From the NCBI GenBank assembly GCA_902494085.1, contig CABURU010000010.1, positions 1-54,834 on the forward strand: a DNA stretch of 54,834 nt. The letters are read 5' to 3'. This DNA is from an uncultured Collinsella sp. (lineage in GTDB: Bacteria; Actinomycetota; Coriobacteriia; Coriobacteriales; Coriobacteriaceae). Both the position numbers and the translations under genes were made by a program. The first letter of the stretch is position 1, and the number at the start of each line of letters is the position of its first letter. Below the pieces are notes generated by a model. It was not told the DNA's origin. It made no database searches and was given only the letters and a program-made list of their open reading frames with translations. Below, piece by piece: positions 16,638 through 26,107 of this stretch.

Positions 16638-18158
16638 GTGAGAGAGGAGAGCCCCCGACAAGGTATGAGGAGGCCCGACTCGGACCGTGCTTCCTCACGT
16701 CGTATCACACCGCGTTCCAGCCGCGGCGGGCAGTCGTTTAGCGAACGCTATATTGCCGGCGTTCCCGCCCGTATCATGCGCCCCCGTTTGATATTCATGG
16801 CCTGCTTGTTTACCTTGGTATGCTTTGGCCTGCTGATGGTGTACTCGGCGTCTTCGGTCGAGGCGCTGCACGAGAATGGCTCGGCGACGTTTTTTCTGGG
16901 TCGACAGGCCGCGTTTGCCGTGGTCGGTGTTCTGGCGCTGATTGCCATCGTGCGCGTTTTGCCGGACAGATGGTTTGGGGAGGATGTGCTCAGGATCTTC
17001 CTCATAGGCATGATAGGGCTACTGTTTCTGGTGTTCTTGGTGGGCAGCGGCAGCCGTGGCGCCACGCGCTGGCTTAACATCGCCGGCATTCAGTTCCAGC
17101 CTTCCGAGTTTTTAAAGCCATTTGCCATTGCGTATTCGGCCATCATGCTTGATCGCTTCTTTTCGCCCGGTGGCAACATCAACGAATTCCTTCGCAAGAT
17201 GGGCATCTACCTGGGCATTTCGCTCTTTCTGATCTTTATCCAGCCCGATTTCGGTACTGTCCTGATCATCCTGTTGACCCTCATGTGCATGGCGTTGTTT
17301 GCGGGTCTCGACCCCAGATTTATCATCGGCGTGCTAATCTTCGGCATTCTCGTGATCGTGATTGCGCTTGTCGCAGAGCCGTACCGTATGGTGCGTATTC
17401 AGGTTGCCTTGAACCCTTGGGCCGACGAGTATGGTGACGGCTATCAGGCCACGCTTGCCATTATGGCCTTTGCCTCGGGCGGTCTGTTCGGCCGTGGCAT
17501 CGGCAACTCAACCATGAAGTACTCGTATCTGCCCGAGGCGCACAATGACTACATCCTGGCCATCATTGGCGAGGAAGTCGGTTTTGTCGGAACCGTGCTG
17601 TTCTTCTTGGTGTTTGCGATGCTGATCTACTCGGCGTTTCGCATTGCCGAGCAGGCGACCGATCGCCGGGGCGCGCTTATGGCGTCTGGCTCCGCGGTCA
17701 TTCTCGCAGTGCAGTTTTTGATTAACGCGCTGGGCATCCTCAACGTGTTTCCCATGACGGGCAAACCGTTGCCGTTTATTAGCTACGGCGGCTCTTCGAT
17801 TATTGTGTCGCTCATGCTTGCCGGGTTGATCCTGCGCGTTTCGTACGAGAGCGCCCGCCGCGATGAGTATGACCGCCGCCGTGAGAGCTTTGCCGTTATG
17901 GATGAGAGTACCGCCGGCGTGCCCCACGTGCGCGGCGAGCGATCTTCGCGTAACGGTTTTACCGTCCTGGATGGCTCTGCGACCGACCCCGCAGCCCGCC
18001 CGCGTCAGCGAACGGCGCCGCAAGGTCGTCCTCAGCGCCCCACTCCTCGCAATGCGGGCGGCGGATATAATCGAATCGATTTGAACTCAGACCCGTCGGC
18101 GCGTCTGCGTACCGACGGCCAGGGACCGCGTGTACGAAGGGACTACCATGACCGATAA
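16638..18158 (+). CDS. ftsW: FtsW, septal peptidoglycan polymerase
   Basis: 506 aa, SEDS family with about ten membrane helices; polymerises lipid II with FtsI. Recognisable parts are IQFQPSEFLKPFAI, the YQATLAIMAFASGGLFGRGIGNS loop, LPEAHNDYILAIIGEEVGF and the closing GKPLPFISYGGSSI. The protein has an arginine-rich cytoplasmic head (1-48) and a basic tail after about residue 410 of roughly 100 residues. The GTG at 16638 is the longest start; an ATG at 16665 is possible. Its end overlaps murG by 11 bases. Confidence 0.94.
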   Translation: MREESPRQGMRRPDSDRASSRRITPRSSRGGQSFSERYIAGVPARIMRPRLIFMACLFTLVCFGLLMVYSASSVEALHENGSATFFLGRQAAFAVVGVLALIAIVRVLPDRWFGEDVLRIFLIGMIGLLFLVFLVGSGSRGATRWLNIAGIQFQPSEFLKPFAIAYSAIMLDRFFSPGGNINEFLRKMGIYLGISLFLIFIQPDFGTVLIILLTLMCMALFAGLDPRFIIGVLIFGILVIVIALVAEPYRMVRIQVALNPWADEYGDGYQATLAIMAFASGGLFGRGIGNSTMKYSYLPEAHNDYILAIIGEEVGFVGTVLFFLVFAMLIYSAFRIAEQATDRRGALMASGSAVILAVQFLINALGILNVFPMTGKPLPFISYGGSSIIVSLMLAGLILRVSYESARRDEYDRRRESFAVMDESTAGVPHVRGERSSRNGFTVLDGSATDPAARPRQRTAPQGRPQRPTPRNAGGGYNRIDLNSDPSARLRTDGQGPRVRRDYHDR

Positions 18159-19263
18159 AATGACCGTTGCTATTGCAGCCGGCGGCACGGCAGGGCACAT
18201 CAACCCCGCGCTCGCCTTGGCCGAAGAGCTGCGTGACCGTGGCCACCACGTTGTGTTCGTGGGCCAGTCGCGCAAGCTCGAGGGTCGTCTGGTCCCCGAG
18301 GCTGGGTTTGATTTTGTGCCCATTACGGTCACGGGCTTCGACCGCTCCCGTCCTTGGACGGCGCTGACCTCGCTATGGCGTGTCAACAAAGCCAAGCGTG
18401 CGCTCGCCAGTCATTTCTCAAAGGTCGGCAAGCCCGATGCCGCCATTGGTTTTGGTGCCTATGTCGAGGTTCCGCTGCTGGGGTGGTGCAAGGGCGCGGG
18501 CGTTCCGTATCTGCTGCATGAGCAGAACTCTGTTCCGGGCCTGGCCAACAAGATGATGAACTCCCACGCCGCCCGCGTGTGCATCTCGGTGCCGGCAGCG
18601 CGTTCGGTCTTTGAGCGCGAAGGTGACCCTGACCACGTGCTCATGACCGGCAACCCCGTACGTCGCTCGGTGATCGAGGGCGATCGCGCTCGCGGCCGCA
18701 AGGCACTTGGCGTTCCCGAGGACGCTACGCTGCTGCTCGTCTTTGGCGGTTCACTTGGCGCCCAGCACCTCAACGAGCGCGTGGCTTCGCTCAAAAACGA
18801 GCTGCTTTCGCGCAAGAACCTCTATGTGTTGCATTCGACGGGTGCCGACGGCTTTGAGGAGACCGAGCGCGCTTTGGCGCTGACGCCCGAGGAGGCGAAG
18901 CGTTACCGCGTCCAGCCTTACATCGACAACATGGGCGATATGCTGGCTGCTGCCGATTTGGTGCTCTCGCGTTCGGGCGCATCGAGCGTGGCCGAGATCG
19001 CTGCACTCGCCGTGCCTTCGGTGCTCGTGCCGTACCCGCACGCCACGGCCGATCACCAAACCACCAATGCCCGTTATCTGGTCGACGCCGGGGCCGGCGT
19101 GCTCTGCGCCGATGCCGATATCGACGGTTCTGCCTTTGCCGATGAGCTGCTGCACCTGGTCGATGACGCGGCGGCGCGCGACGCCATGCGTCAGGCGGCG
19201 CGTGGTCTGGCTCAGGATAGGGCCGCCGCTCTTCTGGCGGATGCGGTAGAGGGTTTGCGTTAG
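18148..19263 (+). CDS. murG: Lipid II synthase MurG (GlcNAc transferase)
   Basis: 371 aa. Adds GlcNAc to lipid I on the inner membrane face. The N-terminal glycine-rich loop AAGGTAGHINPALALAEEL, the HEQNSVPGLANK segment and the C-terminal UDP-GlcNAc site SRSGASSVAEIAALAVPSVLVPYP with HQT are visible. The ATG at 18148 has AAGGGA six bases upstream and lies inside the last codons of ftsW, indicating translational coupling. Confidence 0.95.
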   Translation: MTDKMTVAIAAGGTAGHINPALALAEELRDRGHHVVFVGQSRKLEGRLVPEAGFDFVPITVTGFDRSRPWTALTSLWRVNKAKRALASHFSKVGKPDAAIGFGAYVEVPLLGWCKGAGVPYLLHEQNSVPGLANKMMNSHAARVCISVPAARSVFEREGDPDHVLMTGNPVRRSVIEGDRARGRKALGVPEDATLLLVFGGSLGAQHLNERVASLKNELLSRKNLYVLHSTGADGFEETERALALTPEEAKRYRVQPYIDNMGDMLAAADLVLSRSGASSVAEIAALAVPSVLVPYPHATADHQTTNARYLVDAGAGVLCADADIDGSAFADELLHLVDDAAARDAMRQAARGLAQDRAAALLADAVEGLR

Positions 19264-19360
19264 TTAGACGGGATATCGTCGGTCGCCCTCGCGCTGATGC
19301 GGTAGGTGCGGTACAGTTAACGGGTTACAGGCAGTGTTTACGCAAGGAGTACACGAGCAC

Positions 19361-20779
19361 ATGGCTGATTCCCAGACTGCAACCTCCGCGCCCGAGTTTA
19401 AGAGCGCCCACTTTATCGGTATCGGCGGCGCCGGCATGAGCGGCATCGCCCTCGTTCTGCACGAGCGCGGTTATGCCGTTACCGGCTCCGACCTTAAGAC
19501 GTCACGTTATATCCGCCAGCTTACCCGCGCTGGTGTGAAGGTGCATGTGGGCCATGAGGCCGCCACGATCGACGAGGTCAAGCCCGACGTGGTTGTTGTC
19601 TCTACCGCTATTCCGGAGTCCAACCCTGAACTCGTGCGCGCTCGCGAGCTTGGTATTCCCGTGTGGCCCCGTGCCAAGATGCTCTCTGCTTTGGGCCACG
19701 GCTACACCACCGTCGCTGTTGCCGGCACGCATGGCAAGACCACCACGTCTTCGATGTGCGCCACCATGCTCGACCGCATGGGCCTGGATCCGAGCTTCTT
19801 GATCGGCGGCATTGTCGAGGGCTATGACACGAACGGCAAGAACGGCTCGGGCGACTACTTTGTCGCCGAGGCCGACGAGTCCGACAGCTCCTTCCTGTTC
19901 CTGAACCCCAACGTGGTCATTGTGACCAACGTCGAGGCCGACCACCTCGATCACTACTCGGGTATCGAGGAGATCGAGGCAACTTTCGCCAAATTCATGA
20001 GCCTGGTGGGCGAGGACGGCACCGTCATCGTCTGCGGTGAGGACCCGCATCTGGTCGAGCTCGCCAAGTCGACGGGCCGTCACGTGCTTTCCTACGGCTT
20101 TGCCGAGAGCAACGACATCGTCTGCATGCACCCGGATGTCAAGGGCATCCAGAGTGACTTTATCGTTCGCTTTGAGGACGGCACTGAGCATGCTGTGGAG
20201 ATCAAGAGCAATCCCGGTCGCCACAACATGCTCAACGCCACGGCGGTGCTCACCGTCGCCCATGTCCTGGGCCTTGACATCGACTCCGCCGCCAAGGCGC
20301 TCTCGAGCTTTGAGGGCGTCCGCCGTCGCTTTACCCACGTGGGCGATATCGATGGCATCACCGTGGTCGATGATTACGGCCATCACCCCACCGAGATCAA
20401 GGCGACGCTTGCTGCCGCTTCGTCGCTGGGCTACAAGCATGTCGACGTCGTGTTCCAGCCGCACCGCTATTCGCGCCTGCAGGCCCTGTGCGACGACTTT
20501 GCCGATGCATTTGCCAATGCCGATAAACTGCTGCTGATTGATGTGTTCTCGGCTGGCGAGATGCCCATTCCGGGTGTCACCTCTAAGATGCTCGCCGATA
20601 CCGTGCGCGCCAAGCATCCTGGCAAGGAGGTCGTGTACTGCTCCAGCCGTCTTGAGCTTAATCAGGAGCTCGAGCAGATGGTGGGCGAGGGCGACCTGCT
20701 GCTCACTATGGGTGCTGGTGACGTTACGACCGTCGGTCCCGAGTTCATTGAGTATCTGACTGCCAAGAAAGACGCTTAA
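19361..20779 (+). CDS. murC: UDP-MurNAc:L-alanine ligase
   Basis: 472 aa. Adds L-alanine to UDP-MurNAc, the first peptide step. N-terminal FIGIGGAGMSGIALVLHERG, ATPase loop AGTHGKTTTSSM, VAEADESDSSFL and the C-terminal DDYGHHPTEIKATL and FQPHRYSRL motifs are all MurC-specific. The ATG at 19361 is preceded by AAGGAG (19344-19349) at a slightly long 11-base spacing. The 97-base gap after murG is the largest in this part of the cluster. Confidence 0.95.
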   Translation: MADSQTATSAPEFKSAHFIGIGGAGMSGIALVLHERGYAVTGSDLKTSRYIRQLTRAGVKVHVGHEAATIDEVKPDVVVVSTAIPESNPELVRARELGIPVWPRAKMLSALGHGYTTVAVAGTHGKTTTSSMCATMLDRMGLDPSFLIGGIVEGYDTNGKNGSGDYFVAEADESDSSFLFLNPNVVIVTNVEADHLDHYSGIEEIEATFAKFMSLVGEDGTVIVCGEDPHLVELAKSTGRHVLSYGFAESNDIVCMHPDVKGIQSDFIVRFEDGTEHAVEIKSNPGRHNMLNATAVLTVAHVLGLDIDSAAKALSSFEGVRRRFTHVGDIDGITVVDDYGHHPTEIKATLAAASSLGYKHVDVVFQPHRYSRLQALCDDFADAFANADKLLLIDVFSAGEMPIPGVTSKMLADTVRAKHPGKEVVYCSSRLELNQELEQMVGEGDLLLTMGAGDVTTVGPEFIEYLTAKKDA

Positions 20780-20784
20780 GTCTA

Positions 20785-21696
20785 ATGGGTCTGTTTAACG
20801 CCGTCATGGCGCTCTCGGGCATGATCGACACGGATGTGATCGAGGACGAGCGCCTTGCGCGTCATACGAGCTATCGTATCGGCGGCAAGGCCGACCTCTT
20901 TGTGACGTGCCATAGCTATCATGCCCTCCGCCGTGCCGTGGCGGTGCTCGATCGCGAGCAGGTGCCGTGGGTCATCATCGGCAAGGGCTCCAATCTGCTG
21001 GTTGCCGATGGCGGTTATCGCGGTGCCGTCATTTCGCTCGGACGTGAGTTTCAGCGCACGGTTGTTGCCGATGACGGTTGTACGCTGACGGTCGGTGCGG
21101 GCGTGATGTTTGCGCGCTTGGTCAACGATGCCCTGTCGCGTAGCCTCTCGGGCCTTGAGTTTGCCGTTGGCATCCCTGGTTCGGTCGGCGGTGCGATATC
21201 TATGAATGCCGGCACACGAACCGAGTGGATTGGCTCGCTGGTTGAGGATGTCGTAACGTTTGACCCGGCATCCGGTATCAAGCATTATGCGGGGTCCGAG
21301 ATCACTTGGGGCTACCGCGAATGTAGCCTTCCCCGCAATGAGATCATCCTCGAGTGCGTGCTCAAGCTTAAACCGGCGCCCAAGGCCGACATTCGCGAGC
21401 GCATGGAGCGGTACCTTACGAGGCGCAAGCGTACACAGCCCATGGGTCGCGCATCCTGCGGGTCGGTCTTTCGCAATCCGCCCGATGCGAGCGTGGGCAA
21501 GCTTATCGAGGATTGTGGATTAAAGGGTTTTTCGATTGGCGGCGCGGAAGTTTCGCCCGTTCACGCTAATTTTATCGTTAATAACGGAACTGCCTCGGCC
21601 GATGACGTTGCCGCGGTTATCAGACATGTGCACGGAAAGGTGAGGGAGGCGTATGGCATCGAGCTCAGACCGGAAGTTAAATTCCTCGGCTTCTAG
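20785..21696 (+). CDS. murB: UDP-N-acetylenolpyruvoylglucosamine reductase
   Basis: 303 aa, FAD-dependent; reduces UDP-GlcNAc-enolpyruvate to UDP-MurNAc. The FAD-binding TSYRIGGKADLFV and VIIGKGSNLLVADGG, the GLEFAVGIPGSVGGAISMNAG block and RASCGSVFRNPP with the catalytic serine mark a type II MurB. The ribosome binding site before 20785 is poor, and an ATG at 20806 is an alternative. Its end overlaps ftsQ by 44 bases. Confidence 0.94.
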   Translation: MGLFNAVMALSGMIDTDVIEDERLARHTSYRIGGKADLFVTCHSYHALRRAVAVLDREQVPWVIIGKGSNLLVADGGYRGAVISLGREFQRTVVADDGCTLTVGAGVMFARLVNDALSRSLSGLEFAVGIPGSVGGAISMNAGTRTEWIGSLVEDVVTFDPASGIKHYAGSEITWGYRECSLPRNEIILECVLKLKPAPKADIRERMERYLTRRKRTQPMGRASCGSVFRNPPDASVGKLIEDCGLKGFSIGGAEVSPVHANFIVNNGTASADDVAAVIRHVHGKVREAYGIELRPEVKFLGF

Positions 21697-22909
21697 AGCA
21701 TCGAAACCCACCTTCCGCCGCGCCGGAGGGCGTTCCGGCGCGCCTGCCAAACCTCAACGCAATACCGTCGCGCACTCTAAGTCTGTCGGGCATGCTCGAC
21801 AGACCAGTCGTCCGGTTGTCGGCTCGCAGCTCGGTAATCGTCCGGCCGCAAAAAAGTCCTCGCGTCCCTCGGTGACGTCAAAGCCTGTTATGGGCGCCAA
21901 ACCTGCCCGTCCCATGGCAACTCCTAAGCCCTCGACGGGAACTAAGGCGGCGCGTCCGGGTCGCACGCTGGGCGCATCGAAACCGCGCTCGCTGACATCG
22001 GTGCCGGCTACCGCCAAGAAGCCTTCGGGTAAAAAAGGCGTCAACCCGTTGTCTTCACTTGGGGCGATGGCAAATAAAACGTCAGACGCCGCTTCTCTCG
22101 TTACAGGCAAAGGCAAAATCGTGGGCGGCGTTCTGGCCGTCTTGGCCGTGCTCGTCGTCGTTGCCGTCGTGGTGATCAACTCTGGATTGTTTACCGCCAC
22201 TGATATTCAGATTCAAGGCAGCGAGCATGTGACGAAGCACGATGCTATCCAGCTGATCGATTTGCCCGAGGGAACGTCGCTTTTTAACGTCGATCCTGAC
22301 CAGATTACCGAGGACCTCAAGCAGAACCCGTGGGTGTCGGGCGTGGATGTCCAGCGTCAGTTCCCGCATACGCTCATCATTACGCCGATGGAGCGCAAGG
22401 TCATCGCAATTGCCTATATCAGCTCCGATGACCTTGCCTGGGCCATCGGGGATGATGACACCTGGATCGCCCCGCTGTCGACGTCGGTCGAAGTGGATGA
22501 CCAGGGCAACGTCATCACGACGGGGCAGGGCTCAAATACCCTGACCGGCATTGATGCCGCGCTGGCGCTCGCTAAGCACTATGGCGCGGTGTTGTTGACT
22601 GATGTCTCGGCGGATGTCGCTCCGGTTTCCGGCCAGGCGGTGAGCTCCAAGGCCGTTAAGGCTGGCTTGGATTATGTGCGTGGTTTTTCGAGCGAGTTCT
22701 TGGGACAAGTCAAGGATATTTCCACGCCTTCGGTCGAAGCCATCTCGGCAAACCTCAATAACGGCATTGAGGTGTCGCTGGGTGATTCGAACGATATCGT
22801 CAAGAAGGAGCGCGTAGTCACCAAGCTGCTTTCGCAGGTAGAGGGCGTAACGTATATCAATGTGCGCTCTCCGGGTAACTATACATTTAGGAACGCTCCG
22901 ACCTCGTAG
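21653..22909 (+). CDS. ftsQ: FtsQ/DivIB division protein
   Basis: 418 aa. Bitopic protein linking early and late divisome proteins. Unusually, about 155 residues of basic, Pro/Ala/Ser/Lys-rich sequence precede the membrane helix (about 157-175), with recurring KP-x-x-G-x-K-x-A-like units. A POTRA domain follows (DIQIQGSEHVTKHDAIQLI...GTSLFNVDPDQI) and then the FtsQ beta domain. The ATG at 21653 follows GGGAGG and lies 44 bases inside murB in another frame. Confidence 0.9.
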   Translation: MASSSDRKLNSSASRASKPTFRRAGGRSGAPAKPQRNTVAHSKSVGHARQTSRPVVGSQLGNRPAAKKSSRPSVTSKPVMGAKPARPMATPKPSTGTKAARPGRTLGASKPRSLTSVPATAKKPSGKKGVNPLSSLGAMANKTSDAASLVTGKGKIVGGVLAVLAVLVVVAVVVINSGLFTATDIQIQGSEHVTKHDAIQLIDLPEGTSLFNVDPDQITEDLKQNPWVSGVDVQRQFPHTLIITPMERKVIAIAYISSDDLAWAIGDDDTWIAPLSTSVEVDDQGNVITTGQGSNTLTGIDAALALAKHYGAVLLTDVSADVAPVSGQAVSSKAVKAGLDYVRGFSSEFLGQVKDISTPSVEAISANLNNGIEVSLGDSNDIVKKERVVTKLLSQVEGVTYINVRSPGNYTFRNAPTS

Positions 22910-23107
22910 CGCTGGTTGATGCTTTGTTGAGGGGTCATACCACGCCGTTTATCTGGTTTGTTTGGTTTTCACGGTCAATTATTTGACTGATACGTTCATA
23001 ATGTGCAACCATAATACGGTTTACCTTTGCATTTACTTTCAACCTGAAGGTTAATGTGCGCGGGGTCGACCCATGCTATGGCTATAACCTTTGTTCGGAG
23101 GACCGAC

Positions 23108-24262
23108 ATGCACGAGACAGAGATCAACAACTACCTTGCCGTCATTAAGGTGGTCGGCGTCGGCGGCGGCGGTACCAACGCGGTCAATCGAATGATCGAA
23201 GAGGGCATCCGCGGCGTCGAGTTTGTTGCCATCAACACCGATGCTCAGGCACTCGCGATCTCTGATGCCGATATCAAGGTGCACATCGGCACCGACCTTA
23301 CCCGCGGCCTGGGCGCCGGCGCCAACCCCGAGGTTGGCCGCAAGGCTGCCGATGAGTCCCGCGACGACATTGCCGAGGCGCTCGCTGGCGCCGACATGGT
23401 GTTCATCACCTGCGGCGAGGGCGGTGGCACCGGTACCGGCGCTGCTCCCATCGTTGCCGATATCGCGATGAACGAGGTCGGTGCGCTGACCGTCGCCGTC
23501 GTGACCAAGCCCTTCACCTTCGAGGGCCGCAAGCGCAAGAAGAGCGCCGAGGAGGGCATTAAGACCCTCTCCGATTGCGTCGACACCATGATCGTCATCC
23601 CTAACGATAAGCTGCTCGACATCGCCGAGAAGAAGACCACCATGCTCGAGGCCTTCGCGATTGCCGATGGCGTCCTTTCCCAGGGCACCCAGGGCATCAC
23701 CGACCTCATCACCGTCCCCGGTATCATCAATCTGGACTTCGCCGATGTTAAGACCATCATGAAGCAGGCCGGTACCGCCATGATGGGTATCGGTACCTCT
23801 TCTGGGGACACCCGTGCCGTCGACGCTGCCCAGCAGGCCATCTCCAGCCCGCTGCTCGAGAGCTCCATCGATGGTGCCACGCGCGTGCTGCTCTCCATCG
23901 CCGGTTCCAAGGACCTGGGCATCCAGGAGATCAGCGACGCCGCCGACGTTGTCGCCAACGCCGTCGACCCCGAGGCCAACATCATCTTCGGTACCGTTGT
24001 CGACGAGTCCCTGGGCGATCAGGTGCGTATCACCGTCATCGCTACGGGCTTCTCCGACTCCAACGTCAACCGTCAGGACGAGCTCTTTGCTGCTCAGCAG
24101 TCTCAGAGCAAGGCCGCTGCCTCCGCTGAGCCGCAGCGCACCGCTCCTGCCACGAGCCCGGCTCAGGCCGCTCCGACCCGCAACGTCGGTGGCACCGAGC
24201 TTCCTAACTTCGGCAACGATCAGTTCGAGCTTCCCGACTTCCTGAAGCGCGGTAGCTTCTAA
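23108..24262 (+). CDS. ftsZ: Cell division GTPase FtsZ
   Basis: 384 aa. Tubulin-like GTPase forming the division ring. Tubulin signature GGGTGTG at 105-111; T7-type loop NLDFADVKTIM. A short Ala/Gln/Pro linker leads to the C-terminal peptide ELPDFLKRGSF that binds SepF and other partners. The ATG at 23108 follows CGGAGG. An 198-base gap after ftsQ separates it from the cluster; I could not identify a promoter there with confidence. A strong terminator follows. No ftsA is present, as expected when SepF is the membrane anchor. Confidence 0.98.
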   Translation: MHETEINNYLAVIKVVGVGGGGTNAVNRMIEEGIRGVEFVAINTDAQALAISDADIKVHIGTDLTRGLGAGANPEVGRKAADESRDDIAEALAGADMVFITCGEGGGTGTGAAPIVADIAMNEVGALTVAVVTKPFTFEGRKRKKSAEEGIKTLSDCVDTMIVIPNDKLLDIAEKKTTMLEAFAIADGVLSQGTQGITDLITVPGIINLDFADVKTIMKQAGTAMMGIGTSSGDTRAVDAAQQAISSPLLESSIDGATRVLLSIAGSKDLGIQEISDAADVVANAVDPEANIIFGTVVDESLGDQVRITVIATGFSDSNVNRQDELFAAQQSQSKAAASAEPQRTAPATSPAQAAPTRNVGGTELPNFGNDQFELPDFLKRGSF

Positions 24263-24287
24263 GTCGTTCTTTGCATTGTTGTGCACA

Positions 24288-24320
24288 GGGGCGTGTCCGT
24301 ATGGACGCGCCCTTTTTATT
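24288..24320 (+). terminator. Terminator after ftsZ
   Basis: GGGCGTGTCC (24289-24298) pairs with GGACGCGCCC (24303-24312) with one wobble, then TTTTTATTT. Confidence 0.9.
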
Positions 24321-24472
24321 TCGACTTTGTAAACTAGAACCTCCAATCTCTTTACGTTCCCTTTACGATTGCCTCCAGCGCAGCAGGTATCCTTTTAGAG
24401 AAGTATGACAGCCGTATAAACGCGGGCTGTAGCGGCGATGCCGCGGTACTTGTGTTATTAGGAGGCTTTAGT

Positions 24473-25273
24473 ATGGCAGCACGTGCGGACAAAGTTTCGC
24501 GTGTCGACCATGATGGAGTTACGTTGGTGGAGGGCGCGACATCCGATGTTCGCTTTGCCTTCACCGAGCGCGCCGGTGGCGTTTCCGAAGATGCGTACTC
24601 CTCACTCAACTTGGGCTCGCATGTTGGCGATGACCCCTTTGCTGTTCAAGAAAATCGTTGTCGTGCGCTCGAGGCTATGGGTGCCGCCGAGTGCGAGCAC
24701 AACCTGCTCGTTCCCAATCAGGTCCATGGTGATCATATCGTTGCGGTGACCTCGAACGGCGCCGATGACCTTGAGGACGTTCGCGAGCAGATTGCCGAGG
24801 GCTGTGATGCCATCGTCTGCACGGCGCATAACGTGCCCGTGCTGCTCTGCTTTGCCGACTGCGTTCCCGTGGTGCTGGTGGCCCCCGGCGGATTTGCCGT
24901 GGTGCACTCCGGTTGGAAGGGCACGATTGCACGTATTTCCGCCAAGGCGTGCCAGGCGCTTTGCGATGCTGCCGGTTGCGATGCGAGCGACGTTTCCGCC
25001 TATATCGGCCCCCATATCTTGGGTGACGAATATGAGGTATCCCAGGAACTCGTGGATCGCTTTGCCGCCGAGTTCTCTTGCATCGATGCGAATACCTCTC
25101 GCATGCTTGATCTTTCCGCTGCCATTCGCGAGGCGCTGGTAGATGTCGGTGTCGACGCGGATAATATCGTGGATACCCAGCTTTCGACCGTGCGTCAGAA
25201 CGACCGCTTTTATTCCTACCGTAACGAGGACGGCACCTGTGGGCGCCATGCTGCGATCGGCGTGATGCTATGA
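24473..25273 (+). CDS. pgeF: Peptidoglycan editing factor PgeF (YfiH/laccase-domain family)
   Basis: 266 aa. Family members remove wrongly incorporated serine from UDP-MurNAc intermediates; relatives act as purine nucleoside phosphorylases. The His-Cys-His active site is visible: H85 in PNQVHGD, C130 in FADCVPV, H145 in VVHSGWKGT. AGGAGG (24460-24465) sets the ATG at 24473. In many Gram-positives this gene follows ftsZ directly. Here its TGA overlaps the ATG of pstS (ATGA), tying it to the phosphate operon. Confidence 0.9.
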   Translation: MAARADKVSRVDHDGVTLVEGATSDVRFAFTERAGGVSEDAYSSLNLGSHVGDDPFAVQENRCRALEAMGAAECEHNLLVPNQVHGDHIVAVTSNGADDLEDVREQIAEGCDAIVCTAHNVPVLLCFADCVPVVLVAPGGFAVVHSGWKGTIARISAKACQALCDAAGCDASDVSAYIGPHILGDEYEVSQELVDRFAAEFSCIDANTSRMLDLSAAIREALVDVGVDADNIVDTQLSTVRQNDRFYSYRNEDGTCGRHAAIGVML

Positions 25274-26106
25274 GAAAGATCGTATCGGTCCTGAGCGCCG
25301 CTGTGCTTACGCTTACGCTGTGCGCCTGTTCTTCGGGATCTTCTACCTCTTCCATTACCGTGGCCGGCTCCACGACCTGCCTTCCTATCGCCGAGATTGC
25401 GGCCGAGGGCTTTAAGGAGGAGACCGGCATCGACGTGCTCGTTTCCGGTTTGGGTTCTTCCGCTGGGATCGAGGCCGTCAGCGCCGGCACGGCCGATATC
25501 GCCAGCTCCTCCCGTGGACTCAATGCCGACGAACAGGATCTGGGCCTGACTCCCATCGTCATTGCCCACGACGGTATTGCGGTCATCGTGAACGACGACA
25601 ACCCCGTCGATAACCTCTCGACCGAGCAGCTCCGCGATATCTACGCCGGCAAGATTACCAATTGGAAAGAGGTCGGTGGCGAGGACCTGAGGATTCAGGT
25701 CATCAACCGAGACGAGGCGTCCGGTACGCGCGAGGCCTTCCGTACCATCGTGATGGATGGCACGCCGTTCGATCGCCGCTCGGCTGTTCTTTCGGGTACG
25801 GGCCAGGTGCGCGACGTGGTATCTCGTTCGCGTGGGGCCATCGGCTACATTTCGCTGGGCTTCGTCGATAGCCTCAACGCCAAGACCTCGGTCAAGGCTG
25901 TCTCGGTCAATCATGTTGAGGCGTCCGAGAAGACGGTCGCGAGTGGCGGCTATCCCATCTCGCGCGACCTTTACTTCTTTGTGAAGGGTGCGCCTTCGCA
26001 GCAGGCGCAGGATTACATCGACTACGTGACGTCCGAAAAGATGGACAAGCAGATTCGCGAGGCGGGCTTTATTCCCGTCACCAACGACGAGAAGGGGAGT
26101 GAGTAA
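25270..26106 (+). CDS. pstS: Phosphate-binding lipoprotein PstS
   Basis: 278 aa. Extracellular phosphate receptor of the high-affinity ABC importer. A lipoprotein signal (1-19) ends in a lipobox LCAC with C20 as the probable lipidated residue. Ligand-binding stretches are VAGSTTCLPIAE, SSSRGLNADE and NRDEASGTREAF. The ATG overlaps the pgeF stop, so translation is coupled to it. The next gene begins at the next base after the stop. Confidence 0.95.
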   Translation: MRKIVSVLSAAVLTLTLCACSSGSSTSSITVAGSTTCLPIAEIAAEGFKEETGIDVLVSGLGSSAGIEAVSAGTADIASSSRGLNADEQDLGLTPIVIAHDGIAVIVNDDNPVDNLSTEQLRDIYAGKITNWKEVGGEDLRIQVINRDEASGTREAFRTIVMDGTPFDRRSAVLSGTGQVRDVVSRSRGAIGYISLGFVDSLNAKTSVKAVSVNHVEASEKTVASGGYPISRDLYFFVKGAPSQQAQDYIDYVTSEKMDKQIREAGFIPVTNDEKGSE

Positions 26107-26107
26107 C

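Noticed and set aside
22910..23107. ftsZ promoter based on TTGACT at 22983
   Set aside because: No acceptable -10 hexamer occurs at 16-18 bp from it.
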